A stretch of DNA of 64,000 nt, taken from an uncultured Myxococcaceae bacterium (lineage in GTDB: Bacteria; Myxococcota_A; Polyangia; Polyangiales; Ga0077539). Below the pieces are notes generated by a model that did not search any database, had not been told where the DNA came from, and saw nothing but the letters and a program-made list of their open reading frames with translations. Each line of letters starts with the position of its first letter. Position 1 is the stretch's first letter. Shown here one piece after another: positions 16,940-25,410 of the stretch. The stretch is from contig CAMFHP010000012.1 of NCBI GenBank assembly GCA_945952225.1, forward strand, positions 1 through 64,000, read 5' to 3'. Both the position numbers and the translations under genes were made by a program.

Positions 16940-18100
16940 ATGGCATCTCGAACGCCCTCTGTACGGCCTCCCGCGCCCGGCGCGGTTGCGACCGCCACGC
17001 CCCCCGCGTCGGTGCTGCGACGCGCCCATTTTCTCATGCGCCTCTCGCGCGCGTGGGACAACCGCTTCGAAGCCATGGCCCGCGCGGGCCGCATCGGTCG
17101 CTGGTACAGCGCCGTGGGCAACGAGGCGACCACCATCGGCACCACGCTCTGCCTCGACGCGGGCGACGCCATCTCGACGGTGCACCGCGACCTCGGCGCC
17201 GTGCTCACGCAGTACCTCGACGTGAACCGCCTCGCGCCCTCGCTCTTCGGCGAAGGCGATCGCACGGCGTGGGATGCGATCCGTCCCGACGCGCAGCCGC
17301 TCCTCGACCGCCTCGCGTGCCAGGTGTTCGGGCGCCGCGACGGGTTCACCGTGGGCCACGATCGGTCGTTCCATTACGGGCTCGTGAAGCCCGAGTGGGG
17401 CATCCGGCACGTGGGGATGATCTCGCACCTCGGGTCGATGATTCCCGTGGCCGCGGGCCTCGCGCTCGCCGCCGTGCAGGACGGCACGAAGGCCGTGGTG
17501 CTGGGCTTCATCGGCGAGGGCGCCACCTCGCAGGGCGACTTTCACGAGGCCCTCAACCTCGTGGGCGTGATGAAGCTCCCGATGGTGCTCGTGGTCGAGA
17601 ACAACCAGTACGCGTTCAGCACGCCCCTCGACGAGCAGTACGCGTGCGCGAAGCTCTCGGACAAGGCTCCGGGCTACGGCATCGCGGGCGAGACCGTCGA
17701 CGGCACCGACTTCGAAGCGGTGTGGTCGGCGATGTCGCGCGCCGTGGCCCGCGCTCGCAGCGGTCAGGGCGGCACGCTGCTGGAGTGCATGCTCCCGCGC
17801 ATGCGCGGCCACGCCGAGGGAGACGGCTCGTACGACCTCATTCCGCAGGCGGAGCGCGAGCGCTTTCTCGCGATGGATCCGCTGCCGCGCTTCGAACAGC
17901 GCCTCGCCGCGCTCGGGCTCACCGACGACGCGCGCACGGCAGAGGTCACCCGCGTCGCGACGGAGATCATCGAGTCGACCGTGGAGCGCGCCATCGCCGC
18001 GCCGGAGCCCGATGCGTCGGAGGCGTGGCGCAGCGTGTTTGCGCCGGGCGAGATCGCCGATGCGTTCGCGCGTCAGCAGTCGGAGGTGAACCATGGCTGA
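16940..18100 (+). CDS. 2-oxoacid dehydrogenase E1 component, alpha subunit (thiamine pyrophosphate-binding)
   Basis: A 386-residue E1alpha of the pyruvate or branched-chain 2-oxoacid dehydrogenase type, which decarboxylates a 2-oxoacid on thiamine pyrophosphate. The Mg-TPP motif is clear: GEGATSQGDFHEAL from residue 192 to VENNQYAF (Asn221, Asn222). The conserved His in SFHYGL and the SHLGSMIPVAAG stretch are also present. The ATG at 16940 is the likely start; it gives about 35 low-complexity residues before the fold. It overlaps the beta-subunit gene by 8 bp. No E2 (lipoyl acyltransferase) or E3 gene is near, so the complex must draw those from elsewhere. Confidence 0.85.
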   Translation: MASRTPSVRPPAPGAVATATPPASVLRRAHFLMRLSRAWDNRFEAMARAGRIGRWYSAVGNEATTIGTTLCLDAGDAISTVHRDLGAVLTQYLDVNRLAPSLFGEGDRTAWDAIRPDAQPLLDRLACQVFGRRDGFTVGHDRSFHYGLVKPEWGIRHVGMISHLGSMIPVAAGLALAAVQDGTKAVVLGFIGEGATSQGDFHEALNLVGVMKLPMVLVVENNQYAFSTPLDEQYACAKLSDKAPGYGIAGETVDGTDFEAVWSAMSRAVARARSGQGGTLLECMLPRMRGHAEGDGSYDLIPQAERERFLAMDPLPRFEQRLAALGLTDDARTAEVTRVATEIIESTVERAIAAPEPDASEAWRSVFAPGEIADAFARQQSEVNHG

Positions 18101-18923
18101 GACGACCTACATCGACGCGATCCGTCGCGCGCTCCTCGAAGAGATGGAACGCGATGCCAACGTGTTCCTCATGGGCCAGGACATCGCGCGTTTCGGCGGC
18201 GCGTTTCGCGCGACGAAGGGTCTCTACGAGCGCTTCGGTCGCCTCCGCGTGGTGAACACACCGCTCTTCGAATCGGGCACGATCGGCGCGGCCCTCGGCG
18301 CAGCGCTCGCGGGCAAGCGCCCGGTGCTCGAGATGCAGTTCGCCGACTTCGTGTCGTGCGGCTTCAACCAGATCGTGAACAACCTCGCGAAGACCTGGTA
18401 CCGCTGGGAGGCGCCGGTGCCCGTGGTGATCCGTCTGCCCTACGGCGGCGGCGTGGGCGCGGGGCCGTTCCACTCGCAGTCGCCCGAGGCCTGGTTCGCC
18501 CACACGCCGGGCCTCGCCGTGGTCGCGCCGTCGACGCCGCGCGAGGCGCTCGGGATGATGAAGGCCGCGATCCGCGACCCGAACCCCGTGATCTACCTCG
18601 AACACCGGGTGCTCTACCGCCGCGAGAAAGAAGACCTTCCCGACGGCGAGCTCCTCACGCCCCTCGGCCGCGCGCGCGTCGCCCGCGAGGGCCGCGACGT
18701 CACCATCCTCACCTACGGATGGACCGTGCACGAGGCCCTCGACGCCGCCGCCGAGGCCGCGAAAGAAGGGGTCGCCGTCGAGGTCATCGACCTCCGTACG
18801 CTCGTGCCCCTCGACGAGGAGACCGTCTTCGCGTCGGTGAAGAAGATCGGCAAGGTGGTGGTCGTGCACGAGGCCACGGCGACCGCGGGCTACGGCGCCG
18901 AGCTCGTCGCGCGCATCGCCTAG
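18093..18923 (+). CDS. 2-oxoacid dehydrogenase E1 component, beta subunit, interrupted by an in-frame amber codon
   Basis: The beta subunit partners E1alpha and contributes to the TPP site. Family landmarks are present: DIARFGGAFRATKG, FESGTIGAALGAALAGKRPVLEMQF, GGGVGAGPFHSQ and LEHRVLYRR. Translation stops at TAG (18921-18923) after 276 residues, inside the C-terminal transketolase domain. The same frame continues open for 47 more codons that read as the normal end of the family, and the sum (324 residues) is the usual length. So this is either a nonsense allele, a sequencing error or a read-through site. Loss of the C-terminal strands would probably unfold the subunit. Confidence 0.85.
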   Translation: MAETTYIDAIRRALLEEMERDANVFLMGQDIARFGGAFRATKGLYERFGRLRVVNTPLFESGTIGAALGAALAGKRPVLEMQFADFVSCGFNQIVNNLAKTWYRWEAPVPVVIRLPYGGGVGAGPFHSQSPEAWFAHTPGLAVVAPSTPREALGMMKAAIRDPNPVIYLEHRVLYRREKEDLPDGELLTPLGRARVAREGRDVTILTYGWTVHEALDAAAEAAKEGVAVEVIDLRTLVPLDEETVFASVKKIGKVVVVHEATATAGYGAELVARIA

Positions 18924-19067
18924 CCGGGCTTCGAACACCTCGACGGCCCCGTGCTGCGTGTGACGTATCCCGACCGTCCGTCGCCGTACAACAAGGGCCT
19001 CGAAAAAGAGCTCATCCCCGGCAAGGCGAAGATCCTCGACGCCGTGCGACGCCTCGCCCGATACTGA
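18924..19067 (+). pseudogene. detached C-terminal end of the E1 beta subunit
   Basis: In frame with the gene before it, this stretch encodes PGFEHLDGPVLRVTYPDRPS and then YNKGLEKELIPGKAKILDA and VRRLARY before a natural TGA at 19065-19067. E1beta proteins end in just this way (an F-[ED]-x-LD-x-PV-xRV block, a P-Y near LE, then a final helix). It has no start codon of its own. It shows that the amber codon at 18921 interrupts an otherwise intact gene rather than marking its natural end. Confidence 0.8.
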
Positions 19068-19111
19068 CGCTCCACCGCGCGCGAGGGCGCGCGACAGGAG
19101 GCGTCTCGCTC

Positions 19112-20326
19112 ATGCGTCCCATTCATGTGTGGCTGCCCGCGGCGGCCGTGTCGGTGTTCGCGCTCGACGCGTGCGGGCCCAACAACGAGGTCGGCAACGA
19201 TCCCATCTGCTCGTCGGCGACCTTCGACGTGGCGGGCAATCGTGTGGCGACCTTCGGCACCTCCGCCGACGCGCAGAAGATCCAGGCCTTCTTGCAGGCC
19301 ACCATCGACCTGAGCCGCGCGGTCACCGAGGTGCACGACGGCATGCTCGCGAGCTGCACCGCCATCGGGCGCGACCTCGGGCTCTCGGAGCGCGACTACG
19401 TGGCGATGACCGCGGGCGAGCCGCGGGTCACCACCGTGTGCCGACGGGTCATCACCGAGGTGCAGTCCGTGATTCGCGCGGGGCTGCCGTCGGGCGCGCG
19501 GCTCACGCTCGCCATCGCGCCGCCCGTGTGTCGGGTGGACCTCCAGGCCCACGCGCAGTGCTACGCGCGCTGCACGGCCACGGCGTCGGTGATGGTGCCG
19601 CGATGCACGGGCACCGTCGTCGCCGACTGCGCGGGATCGTGCGACGCGTACTGCGCGGGGAGCTGTTCCGGCGGGTGCACCGGGCAGTGTTCGGGCACGT
19701 GCAGCGGGAGCTGTTCGGGCACCTGCGTGGGCCAGTGCATGGGCACGTGCTCGCAGATCGACGGCGCGGGCCGCTGCATCGGCACCTGCACGGGAACCTG
19801 CACCGGGAGCTGCTCGGCGAACTGCACCGGGAGCTGCTCGGGGACGTGCACCGCGGGCTGCCAGGGCACCTGCATGGGCCAGTGCCGGGGCATGTGCTCC
19901 GTGGCCTCGAACGTGCGCTGCGAGGGCACCTGGGAGGCGCAGGCCGACGTGCAGTGCGACGCCGCGTGCCGCGCGCAGGTGCAGGCCCGCGCCGAGTGCA
20001 CCCCGGCCCGCGTGGGCGTGGCCGCCAGCGTGATGACCAACCCCGCGGGCACCGAGCGCCTGCGCGTGCTGATGGTCTCGCTCCAGACCAACTACCCCGA
20101 GTTCGTGCGCAACGCGCAGCGCGTGTCGACGCTGCTCACGATGACCGTTCCTGCGTTCGCGACGAGCCTCCAGGGCGCGACGGACGCCGCCCGCAACGTG
20201 AGCGCCACGGCCGCCGCCTGCATGGTGCGCGCGGTGGGCGTCGCGGCCGACACCGCGGCCACGTTCAACGCGACCGTTCAGGTCAACGTGCAGTTCACCG
20301 CCGCCGTCACGGTGACGGGGGGCTGA
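19112..20326 (+). CDS. lipoprotein with two Cys-x3 arrays
   Basis: 404 residues, preceded by a strong AGGAGG (10 nt spacing). The signal peptide ends in a lipobox-like LDAC. A helical domain with a few Cys (about 25-150) leads to a cysteine-rich centre. There are two blocks of exactly 11 Cys at a four-residue period (C-[ST]-G-x units such as CSGT, CTGS, CVGQ), separated by an eight-residue SQIDGAGR insert. A Cys-poor helical domain of about 120 residues ends the protein. Such an array could form a disulphide ladder or bind metal at the outer membrane; no known function applies. Glycine/threonine-rich Cys arrays occur in myxobacterial surface proteins. Confidence 0.75.
   Translation: MRPIHVWLPAAAVSVFALDACGPNNEVGNDPICSSATFDVAGNRVATFGTSADAQKIQAFLQATIDLSRAVTEVHDGMLASCTAIGRDLGLSERDYVAMTAGEPRVTTVCRRVITEVQSVIRAGLPSGARLTLAIAPPVCRVDLQAHAQCYARCTATASVMVPRCTGTVVADCAGSCDAYCAGSCSGGCTGQCSGTCSGSCSGTCVGQCMGTCSQIDGAGRCIGTCTGTCTGSCSANCTGSCSGTCTAGCQGTCMGQCRGMCSVASNVRCEGTWEAQADVQCDAACRAQVQARAECTPARVGVAASVMTNPAGTERLRVLMVSLQTNYPEFVRNAQRVSTLLTMTVPAFATSLQGATDAARNVSATAAACMVRAVGVAADTAATFNATVQVNVQFTAAVTVTGG
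19628..19897 (+). repeat. 12-bp coding repeat giving the two Cys-x3 arrays
   Basis: A TGC codon recurs every 12 bp from 19628 to 19750 (11 copies) and again from 19775 to 19897 (11 copies). The intervening bases vary but favour gg-(c/g)a-c or gggagc, so the DNA is an imperfect minisatellite. The two blocks have equal length, which suggests that one arose by duplication of the other. Confidence 0.8.
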
Positions 20327-21863
20327 CGGACTCGGGCTCCTTCGCGCGCCGCAGCGTCGCGAGCGCGCGGAGGGCCGCTGCCAGACACACGATCCATCCG
20401 ACCAGGAGCGGGAGCACGCTCGCAGCGCCCGCGAGGCCCATGCGCTCGCCGACGTTGTACGCGTCGTTCTCGTGGCCGGGACTGAGCTCGGAGAACACGA
20501 AGCGCCCGCCGGATCCGACGCCCTTCTGGCTCACATGTCCCGTCGCGAAGAGCGGGATCACGAAGTCACGCAGCGGGCGGTGCATGTCGGGTTCGACCAT
20601 GCCCACGACAGGTGCGCCCGGGTAGCGAAGGTCGGGGAGCTCGGGCATCACCGCGACGGTCATCGTGCACAGCGCGATGGAGACGCCCACGAGCGCCGCC
20701 GCCGTCGTCGAGACCGCCGCGCGAAAGGGACGCGGCAGCGCGAAGGCCCACGCGAAGCCCGCGGCCACGAGGGGCACGGCGAAGGGGAGCGCCTGCACGA
20801 GGTAGCGCGGTCCCATGCCGGCGCCGCCGTGCCAGAGGGGATAGCTCGCGACGAGGATCACCCCGTACGCGAAGGCGCCGAGGCACGCGAGCGCGTAGGG
20901 CCGAAGGCGCGCGTCGCGCAGCATCGTGACCGCGCCGGGCACCAGAAACACAAGGAACGGCGAGTACGGCAGCAACCCGCGGAACTCGCCGAAGAGCACC
21001 TCGCCGATGATCTCAAGGCGCGGCGCCGTGAAGCCCATGAAGCCGCGCGCGACCACGTTGCGAAAGTGCGCGTTCGCGAGGTTGCCGTAGCCGAGTCGGA
21101 AGGGCGATCCGAAGCACGCGGCGTTGAAGATGCCGAGCACCACGGCGGGCACCGCGGCCCCCGCGAGGAAGGGCCACACGCGGCGCGGTCCGGCGACGAC
21201 GAGGGCGTGCGCGGCGGCGAGCGCGGCGAGCGGCGCGGCGGGGAACTCGGACACCACGGCCCACGACGCGAGGAAGCCCGAGAGCGCGAGACGGCGGCGC
21301 GCGGTGCGCTCGTCGACGTCGCGGGCGAAGTGGGCGCTGGCGAAGCTCCCGACGAAGAGCGCGGCCACGAACTGGTGCGCGATGAAGAGCGTCGCGTAGC
21401 CGAAGGCGTTGGTGCCGAGCGTCCACGCGACGACGGCGAGCGCCGAGGCGCCGAGGGAGAGTCCCAACGACGCGAGGAGTTCGAAGAGCACCACCGCGGC
21501 GACGGCGGACGCGAGGCCCACGACGAAGAACGTGAGGAGGTGGAGCTCGGTGGTGTCGGGGGAGTTTGCGGCGGGCGACGCGGGGCCCACGAGGCGCGTG
21601 ATGGCGTACACGGGCGCGGCCGCGAGCGAGAGTCCGGGCGCCTTGTCGGAGTACGTGTGTCCGTCGCGCTCGGCGCGGTCGAAGAGCGTGTTGCCCGCGT
21701 ACGCGTCGATGCGGAAGGTGTGCTGCTCGACCACCGCGCGCGTGAGGTCGTAGCGCGAGTTCTGGTTCATCGCGCCGCCCTGCGCGAACCACGATGCGCC
21801 GAGGGCCACGGCGGCGAAGATCGACGCGCGCAGCGTCCACCGGGCGCGCACCGGATCGGTCAT
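20307..21863 (-). CDS. polytopic membrane protein, GT-C glycosyltransferase-like
   Basis: 518 residues with about ten hydrophobic segments. After the first helix comes a periplasm-facing loop with RYDLTRAVVE, FRIDAYAGNTLFD and HTYSDKAPGLSLAAAPVYA, the pattern of the membrane mannosyl/arabinosyl-type (PMT/ArnT-like) transferases that use a polyprenyl-phosphate sugar. The sugar and acceptor are unknown. The ATG overlaps the stop of the upstream methyltransferase gene (ATGA), so it is the third gene of a coupled trio. Its 3' end overlaps by 20 bp the end of the Cys-array lipoprotein gene on the other strand. Confidence 0.65.
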   Translation of the reverse strand: MTDPVRARWTLRASIFAAVALGASWFAQGGAMNQNSRYDLTRAVVEQHTFRIDAYAGNTLFDRAERDGHTYSDKAPGLSLAAAPVYAITRLVGPASPAANSPDTTELHLLTFFVVGLASAVAAVVLFELLASLGLSLGASALAVVAWTLGTNAFGYATLFIAHQFVAALFVGSFASAHFARDVDERTARRRLALSGFLASWAVVSEFPAAPLAALAAAHALVVAGPRRVWPFLAGAAVPAVVLGIFNAACFGSPFRLGYGNLANAHFRNVVARGFMGFTAPRLEIIGEVLFGEFRGLLPYSPFLVFLVPGAVTMLRDARLRPYALACLGAFAYGVILVASYPLWHGGAGMGPRYLVQALPFAVPLVAAGFAWAFALPRPFRAAVSTTAAALVGVSIALCTMTVAVMPELPDLRYPGAPVVGMVEPDMHRPLRDFVIPLFATGHVSQKGVGSGGRFVFSELSPGHENDAYNVGERMGLAGAASVLPLLVGWIVCLAAALRALATLRRAKEPESVSPPSP

Positions 21864-22516
21864 CGCGAGGCCCCGGTGAGCGGCGCACGCGCGTGGGCCA
21901 CGAGCGCGAGGCGCACGGAGCACGGACGCACGGTCACATCGACGAAGCCCGCCTGCTGGAGCGCGCGTTCGAACGCCCCGCGCGAGAAGCGCGACGGGTG
22001 CATTCCGCGGCGCGTGTAGCCCGAGCGACGGGCGATCACTTCGAGGGCGGTGTGTTCGAGGAGCGGCAGCCAGGGCTCGCCGTAGTTGGGTGTGGAGAGC
22101 CAGAGCGATCCGCCGGGGTTCAGCGTGCGGCGGAGCCCCGCGAGCCAGGCGGGCCAGTCGCGCACGTGCTCGACGACCTCCTTCGCGTAGAGGGCGTCGA
22201 AGCGGTGGCCGTAGCCGTCGAGGGGCGCTTCGGGCTCGGCGACGAAGCGGTCGACCACGCGCGCGTCGCCGCGGGCCATCACGGCGTCGAGGGCGCGCGC
22301 GTCGATGTCGGTGACCGTGTAGCGCAGCGACGAGGGCGCGCGGTCGATCTCGTGGAGAAGGCCACACCCGACGACGAGCACGGAGGCGTCGGCACGGCGC
22401 GCGGCCACGTCACGGAGAAAGCCTTCGAGGTCGCGCTCCAGCGGCGCGTGGTAGATCGACCACGGGAACTGCCGGGCGCGCGCATGGTTGACGAAGTAGT
22501 CCGTGGCGTCGGTCAC
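21860..22516 (-). CDS. SAM-dependent methyltransferase (class I)
   Basis: 218 residues from a GTG that overlaps the preceding stop (GTGA). The Rossmann core shows motif I VLVVGCG, an acidic motif II region (TVTDIDARAL), the KEVVEHVRDW motif and the post-motif LNPGGSLWLSTPNYGE, typical of Ubi/biotin-type small-molecule methyltransferases. The substrate is unknown; sitting between another methyltransferase and a GT-C-like membrane protein, it probably modifies a glycan or lipid. The C-terminal 60 residues (from about 160) form the usual cap. Confidence 0.8.
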   Translation of the reverse strand: MTDATDYFVNHARARQFPWSIYHAPLERDLEGFLRDVAARRADASVLVVGCGLLHEIDRAPSSLRYTVTDIDARALDAVMARGDARVVDRFVAEPEAPLDGYGHRFDALYAKEVVEHVRDWPAWLAGLRRTLNPGGSLWLSTPNYGEPWLPLLEHTALEVIARRSGYTRRGMHPSRFSRGAFERALQQAGFVDVTVRPCSVRLALVAHARAPLTGASR

Positions 22517-23397
22517 GGGGAGGCCTCCGGCGTGGGCGTGGCGACGATGGCGTACTCGTAGGCGTGGGGAGAGTCCGCGGCGCTCATGGGCTCGGCGAGC
22601 GCGTGCATCGCGAGCGATTCGAGGGGCAGGAGCGACGCATCGGGCGCGAAGCGCAGCGCGCGCTCGGGGTACACACCCGCGGTCTTCTTCACGAGGAATC
22701 CTCCGAACGACACGGGCAGAAACAGTCGGAAGAGGAACTCGCTCCGCGCGCTGCCCACGCCCCACGCGTTGCGAACGGTCCATCCGTTCTGCGCGAGGAG
22801 CTGCTTCCACACGGGGAGCTCGTAGAGGTGCCAGTGCTGAAAGAAGCCGTTGAGCGCGCCGGCGAGGGCCATCGACACGCGCGGGGCCTTCTTCAACAGC
22901 CACGACTGCGACACGCCCTGAAACGCCCACTGCGGCGCGGGCACGAAGATCACGAGCTGCGCGTCGTCGGCCGCCGCCGCGCGAAGGTTGCGAAGCGCCG
23001 CGTCGATGGCGCGCACGTGTTCGAGGGAGCAGTTGCCGATGATCTGTCGGTAGGGCCCGCCGTAGGGCACCTCGGCGGCCACATCGGACACCTCGGCGCG
23101 GATGTGCCGCTTCGCGAGGTCGACCTCGGAGCGCGAGATGTCGATGCCCATCACGTCGCGCCCGTCGGTGCCGCGTACGGTCCACCAGAACCCGTCGCCG
23201 CAGCCCACGTCGAGCACCGGCGCGCGCAGCACCGCGTCGCGTCCCTCGATGCGGTAGATCGCGATGAGTCGGTTCAGCTCGCGGATCGCCAGCGAGAGTG
23301 GCGCGTGGCGCAGATACGCGCGCACCCACACACGGAGCGTCGACTCATCGGGCGCAGGCCCGAGGTCCGTCGGGTCGAAGGGCGATTCGGAGGGCAT
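22513..23397 (-). CDS. SAM-dependent methyltransferase, first gene of a three-gene surface cluster
   Basis: 294 residues. Motif I is VLDVGCGDGFWW (about 62-73), followed by VMGIDISRSEVDLAKR with the ribose-binding Asp. A conserved IGNCSLEHV stands where many family members have a catalytic or substrate-facing loop. From about 165 to 240 a hydrophobic stretch (GFFQHWHLYELPVWKQLLAQ) suggests a lipid-linked or membrane-near substrate. Both downstream genes overlap in series, so all three are probably translated from one mRNA. Confidence 0.78.
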   Translation of the reverse strand: MPSESPFDPTDLGPAPDESTLRVWVRAYLRHAPLSLAIRELNRLIAIYRIEGRDAVLRAPVLDVGCGDGFWWTVRGTDGRDVMGIDISRSEVDLAKRHIRAEVSDVAAEVPYGGPYRQIIGNCSLEHVRAIDAALRNLRAAAADDAQLVIFVPAPQWAFQGVSQSWLLKKAPRVSMALAGALNGFFQHWHLYELPVWKQLLAQNGWTVRNAWGVGSARSEFLFRLFLPVSFGGFLVKKTAGVYPERALRFAPDASLLPLESLAMHALAEPMSAADSPHAYEYAIVATPTPEASP

Positions 23398-23467
23398 GGA
23401 GGTTCCCCCACGACTACACCAACCGTGCGGGCAGAATCGCGTAGATTTGTCACCCGCCTCCGCGGGC

Positions 23468-24388
23468 TCACGACAGCGCGGCGGGGGGGCGGGCGCGTCC
23501 GAGACGTCCCATCACCGCGAGGAGCGTGAGGCCGAAGGGCAGGGCCTGCACAAGCGCGCGAAACGCCGCGGGCGAGAGCAGCGCGAGGGCCGCGCGGGGC
23601 ACCATCGTGTCGTCGCCCGCGAGCGTGGTCTCCAGCGCCGAGAGCGCGCCGATGGCCACGGCCCACACGATCGCGCCGCGCGGCGTCCACCGACCGAGGA
23701 TCACCGCCGCGAGCGCGAGAAACCCACGGCCGCCGGACATGTACGCGACGAACTCGCGCTGATGGAGCGTGAGCTGCGCGCCGCCGAGCGCCGCGATGGC
23801 CGCGCCGAGCACGAGGGCCTGCGTGCGCACCCGCTCGACAGACACCCCGAGCGAGCGCGCCGCGGAGGGGTTCTCTCCACACGCCGTCACGCGCAGACCG
23901 AAGACCGATCGCGCGAGCGCGACGTGCGACGCGAGGCCGAGCAGCGGCGCCATCCAGAGCGCGGGCGAGGCCGCGAGCTCGCGGAGCGCAGCGATGCCCA
24001 CGGACGCGCCCGACGACGCGCCGAGGGGCAACGGCGGTGAGTTCGAGGCGGAGTCGTAGAGCACCTTGAGCGCGACGCGCGTGCCCGCGGCTGCGAGGAG
24101 GTTCACGGCCACACCCGCGACGATCGCGTTCGCGCGGAGCCGCACCGTCGCCGTCGCGAAGAGCCACCCGAGGAGCGCGCCGAGCGCCATGGCCGCCATC
24201 GCAGCGACCCACGCCGAGCCCGTCGCGAGCGCGGCCACGGCGGCCCCGAACGCGCCCGCGAGCACGTAGCCTTCGAGCGCGATCGTCGCCACGCCCGCGC
24301 GCTCGGACCACACGCCGCCGAGCGCCGCGAGCGCCACGGGCAGCGCCGCCGACACCACCTGCGAGAGGAACACCAGCAGCCCGCTCAT
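23468..24388 (-). CDS. ABC transporter permease (BMP/nucleoside-type importer), second permease
   Basis: 306 residues, about eight transmembrane segments, belonging to the BPD_transp_2 family used by sugar and nucleoside importers. The ERAGVATIALEGYVLAGAF stretch near the N terminus and a family-typical EAA-like cytoplasmic loop (GENPSAARSLGVSVERVR) that contacts the ATPase are present. It overlaps the upstream permease by 4 bp (ATGA), and is the last gene of a four-gene operon with ATPase and binding protein. It pairs with the 341-residue permease as a heterodimer. Confidence 0.85.
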   Translation of the reverse strand: MSGLLVFLSQVVSAALPVALAALGGVWSERAGVATIALEGYVLAGAFGAAVAALATGSAWVAAMAAMALGALLGWLFATATVRLRANAIVAGVAVNLLAAAGTRVALKVLYDSASNSPPLPLGASSGASVGIAALRELAASPALWMAPLLGLASHVALARSVFGLRVTACGENPSAARSLGVSVERVRTQALVLGAAIAALGGAQLTLHQREFVAYMSGGRGFLALAAVILGRWTPRGAIVWAVAIGALSALETTLAGDDTMVPRAALALLSPAAFRALVQALPFGLTLLAVMGRLGRARPPAALS

Positions 24389-25410
24389 GGCCGCTCCTGA
24401 CGCGAGTTCGCGCGCACCGCGGCGACTGCGAGGATCACCGCCGCCTGCGCCACGGAGAGCACGTCGCTCGGCACGCGCGCGTTCACCGCGAGGCCGCCCT
24501 GCGCCATGGCGCCGAAGAGCACCGCGGCCGCCACGATCGCCCAGGGAGAGCCCGCGCCAAGCATCGCAACCGCCACCCCCGTGAAGCCCACGCCGGTGCC
24601 GAGTCCCTGCTCCGCGTAGCCCTTCACGCCGAGCACGTAGTGGGTGCCCGCGAGGCCCGCGAGCGCGCCCGAGATCGTCATCGCGCGCACGGTCGTGGAG
24701 GCCGTCGACACACCGAGCGCCTCAGCCGCGCGGGGCGAGCTCCCGAGCGCGCGGATCGCCACGCCGCCGCGCATGTGCGTGAGGTAGAGGTGCGCGACGA
24801 CGGTCGCGATCACGGCGAGGGCGAGCGAGGTGTTGAGCGCGCTCCCGCGGAAGGCGTGCACCGCGAGGTCGAGGTGCGAGAGCCGTGCGCCGTCGACGAC
24901 GGGCCGCGTGTGCACCTGCGCGCCGACGCGCAGCGGACCTGCGTAGAGCCACGTCGTGAGCACCGCGACGAGGCCGTTGAGCATGAGCGTCGAGATGACC
25001 TCGTGGGTGCCGAGGCGCGCGCGCATCCAGCCCGCGAAGCCGCCGAGGGAAGCACCGCCGAACGCGGCCGCCGCGAGGCACAAGGGCGCCGCGATCACCC
25101 AGGGCGTCGACGAAGGGAGCGCCGCGCCGACCACCGCGGTCGCGAGCACGCCCGCGAGGCACTGTCCTTCCGCGCCGATGTTGAACAGGCGTGCACGCAG
25201 GGCGAAGGCGACGGCGGCCCCCGTCCACACGAGGGGCGTGGCCTTCGCGAGGGTCTGTGCGAGGCCGTATCCACTGCCGAAGGCACCGCGCGCCGCGAGC
25301 ATGAGCACAGAGGCAGGCGCATCCCCGCTGGCCCACACCGCGACGTTGAGCGTGAGCAGCACCGCAGCCGCTGCCACCACCGCCGCGCGGGTCGGAATCG
25401 CGGCCCTCAT
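24385..25410 (-). CDS. ABC transporter permease (BMP/nucleoside-type importer), first permease
   Basis: 341 residues, multi-spanning, BPD_transp_2 family. Diagnostic stretches are LFNIGAEGQCLAGVLAT near residue 80 and the cytoplasmic coupling loop GSSPRAAEALGVS. Its start overlaps the ATPase stop and its stop overlaps the next permease start, so all three are coupled. In Bacillus the equivalent pair moves nucleosides; here the substrate is inferred only from family resemblance. Confidence 0.85.
   Translation of the reverse strand: MRAAIPTRAAVVAAAAVLLTLNVAVWASGDAPASVLMLAARGAFGSGYGLAQTLAKATPLVWTGAAVAFALRARLFNIGAEGQCLAGVLATAVVGAALPSSTPWVIAAPLCLAAAAFGGASLGGFAGWMRARLGTHEVISTLMLNGLVAVLTTWLYAGPLRVGAQVHTRPVVDGARLSHLDLAVHAFRGSALNTSLALAVIATVVAHLYLTHMRGGVAIRALGSSPRAAEALGVSTASTTVRAMTISGALAGLAGTHYVLGVKGYAEQGLGTGVGFTGVAVAMLGAGSPWAIVAAAVLFGAMAQGGLAVNARVPSDVLSVAQAAVILAVAAVRANSRQERP

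Noticed and set aside
18921-18923. Read-through or recoding (selenocysteine/pyrrolysine) at the E1beta amber
   Set aside because: No insertion element, suppressor tRNA or special amino-acid gene is visible here; a point mutation or sequence error is simpler.
19628-19897. CRISPR-like or non-coding tandem repeat
   Set aside because: The 12-bp period is a codon-level repeat inside a lipoprotein gene; units vary and there are no spacers.
23398-23467. Terminator or promoter in the gap between the methyltransferase and permease genes
   Set aside because: I see no inverted repeat with a T-run and no convincing -10/-35 pair.
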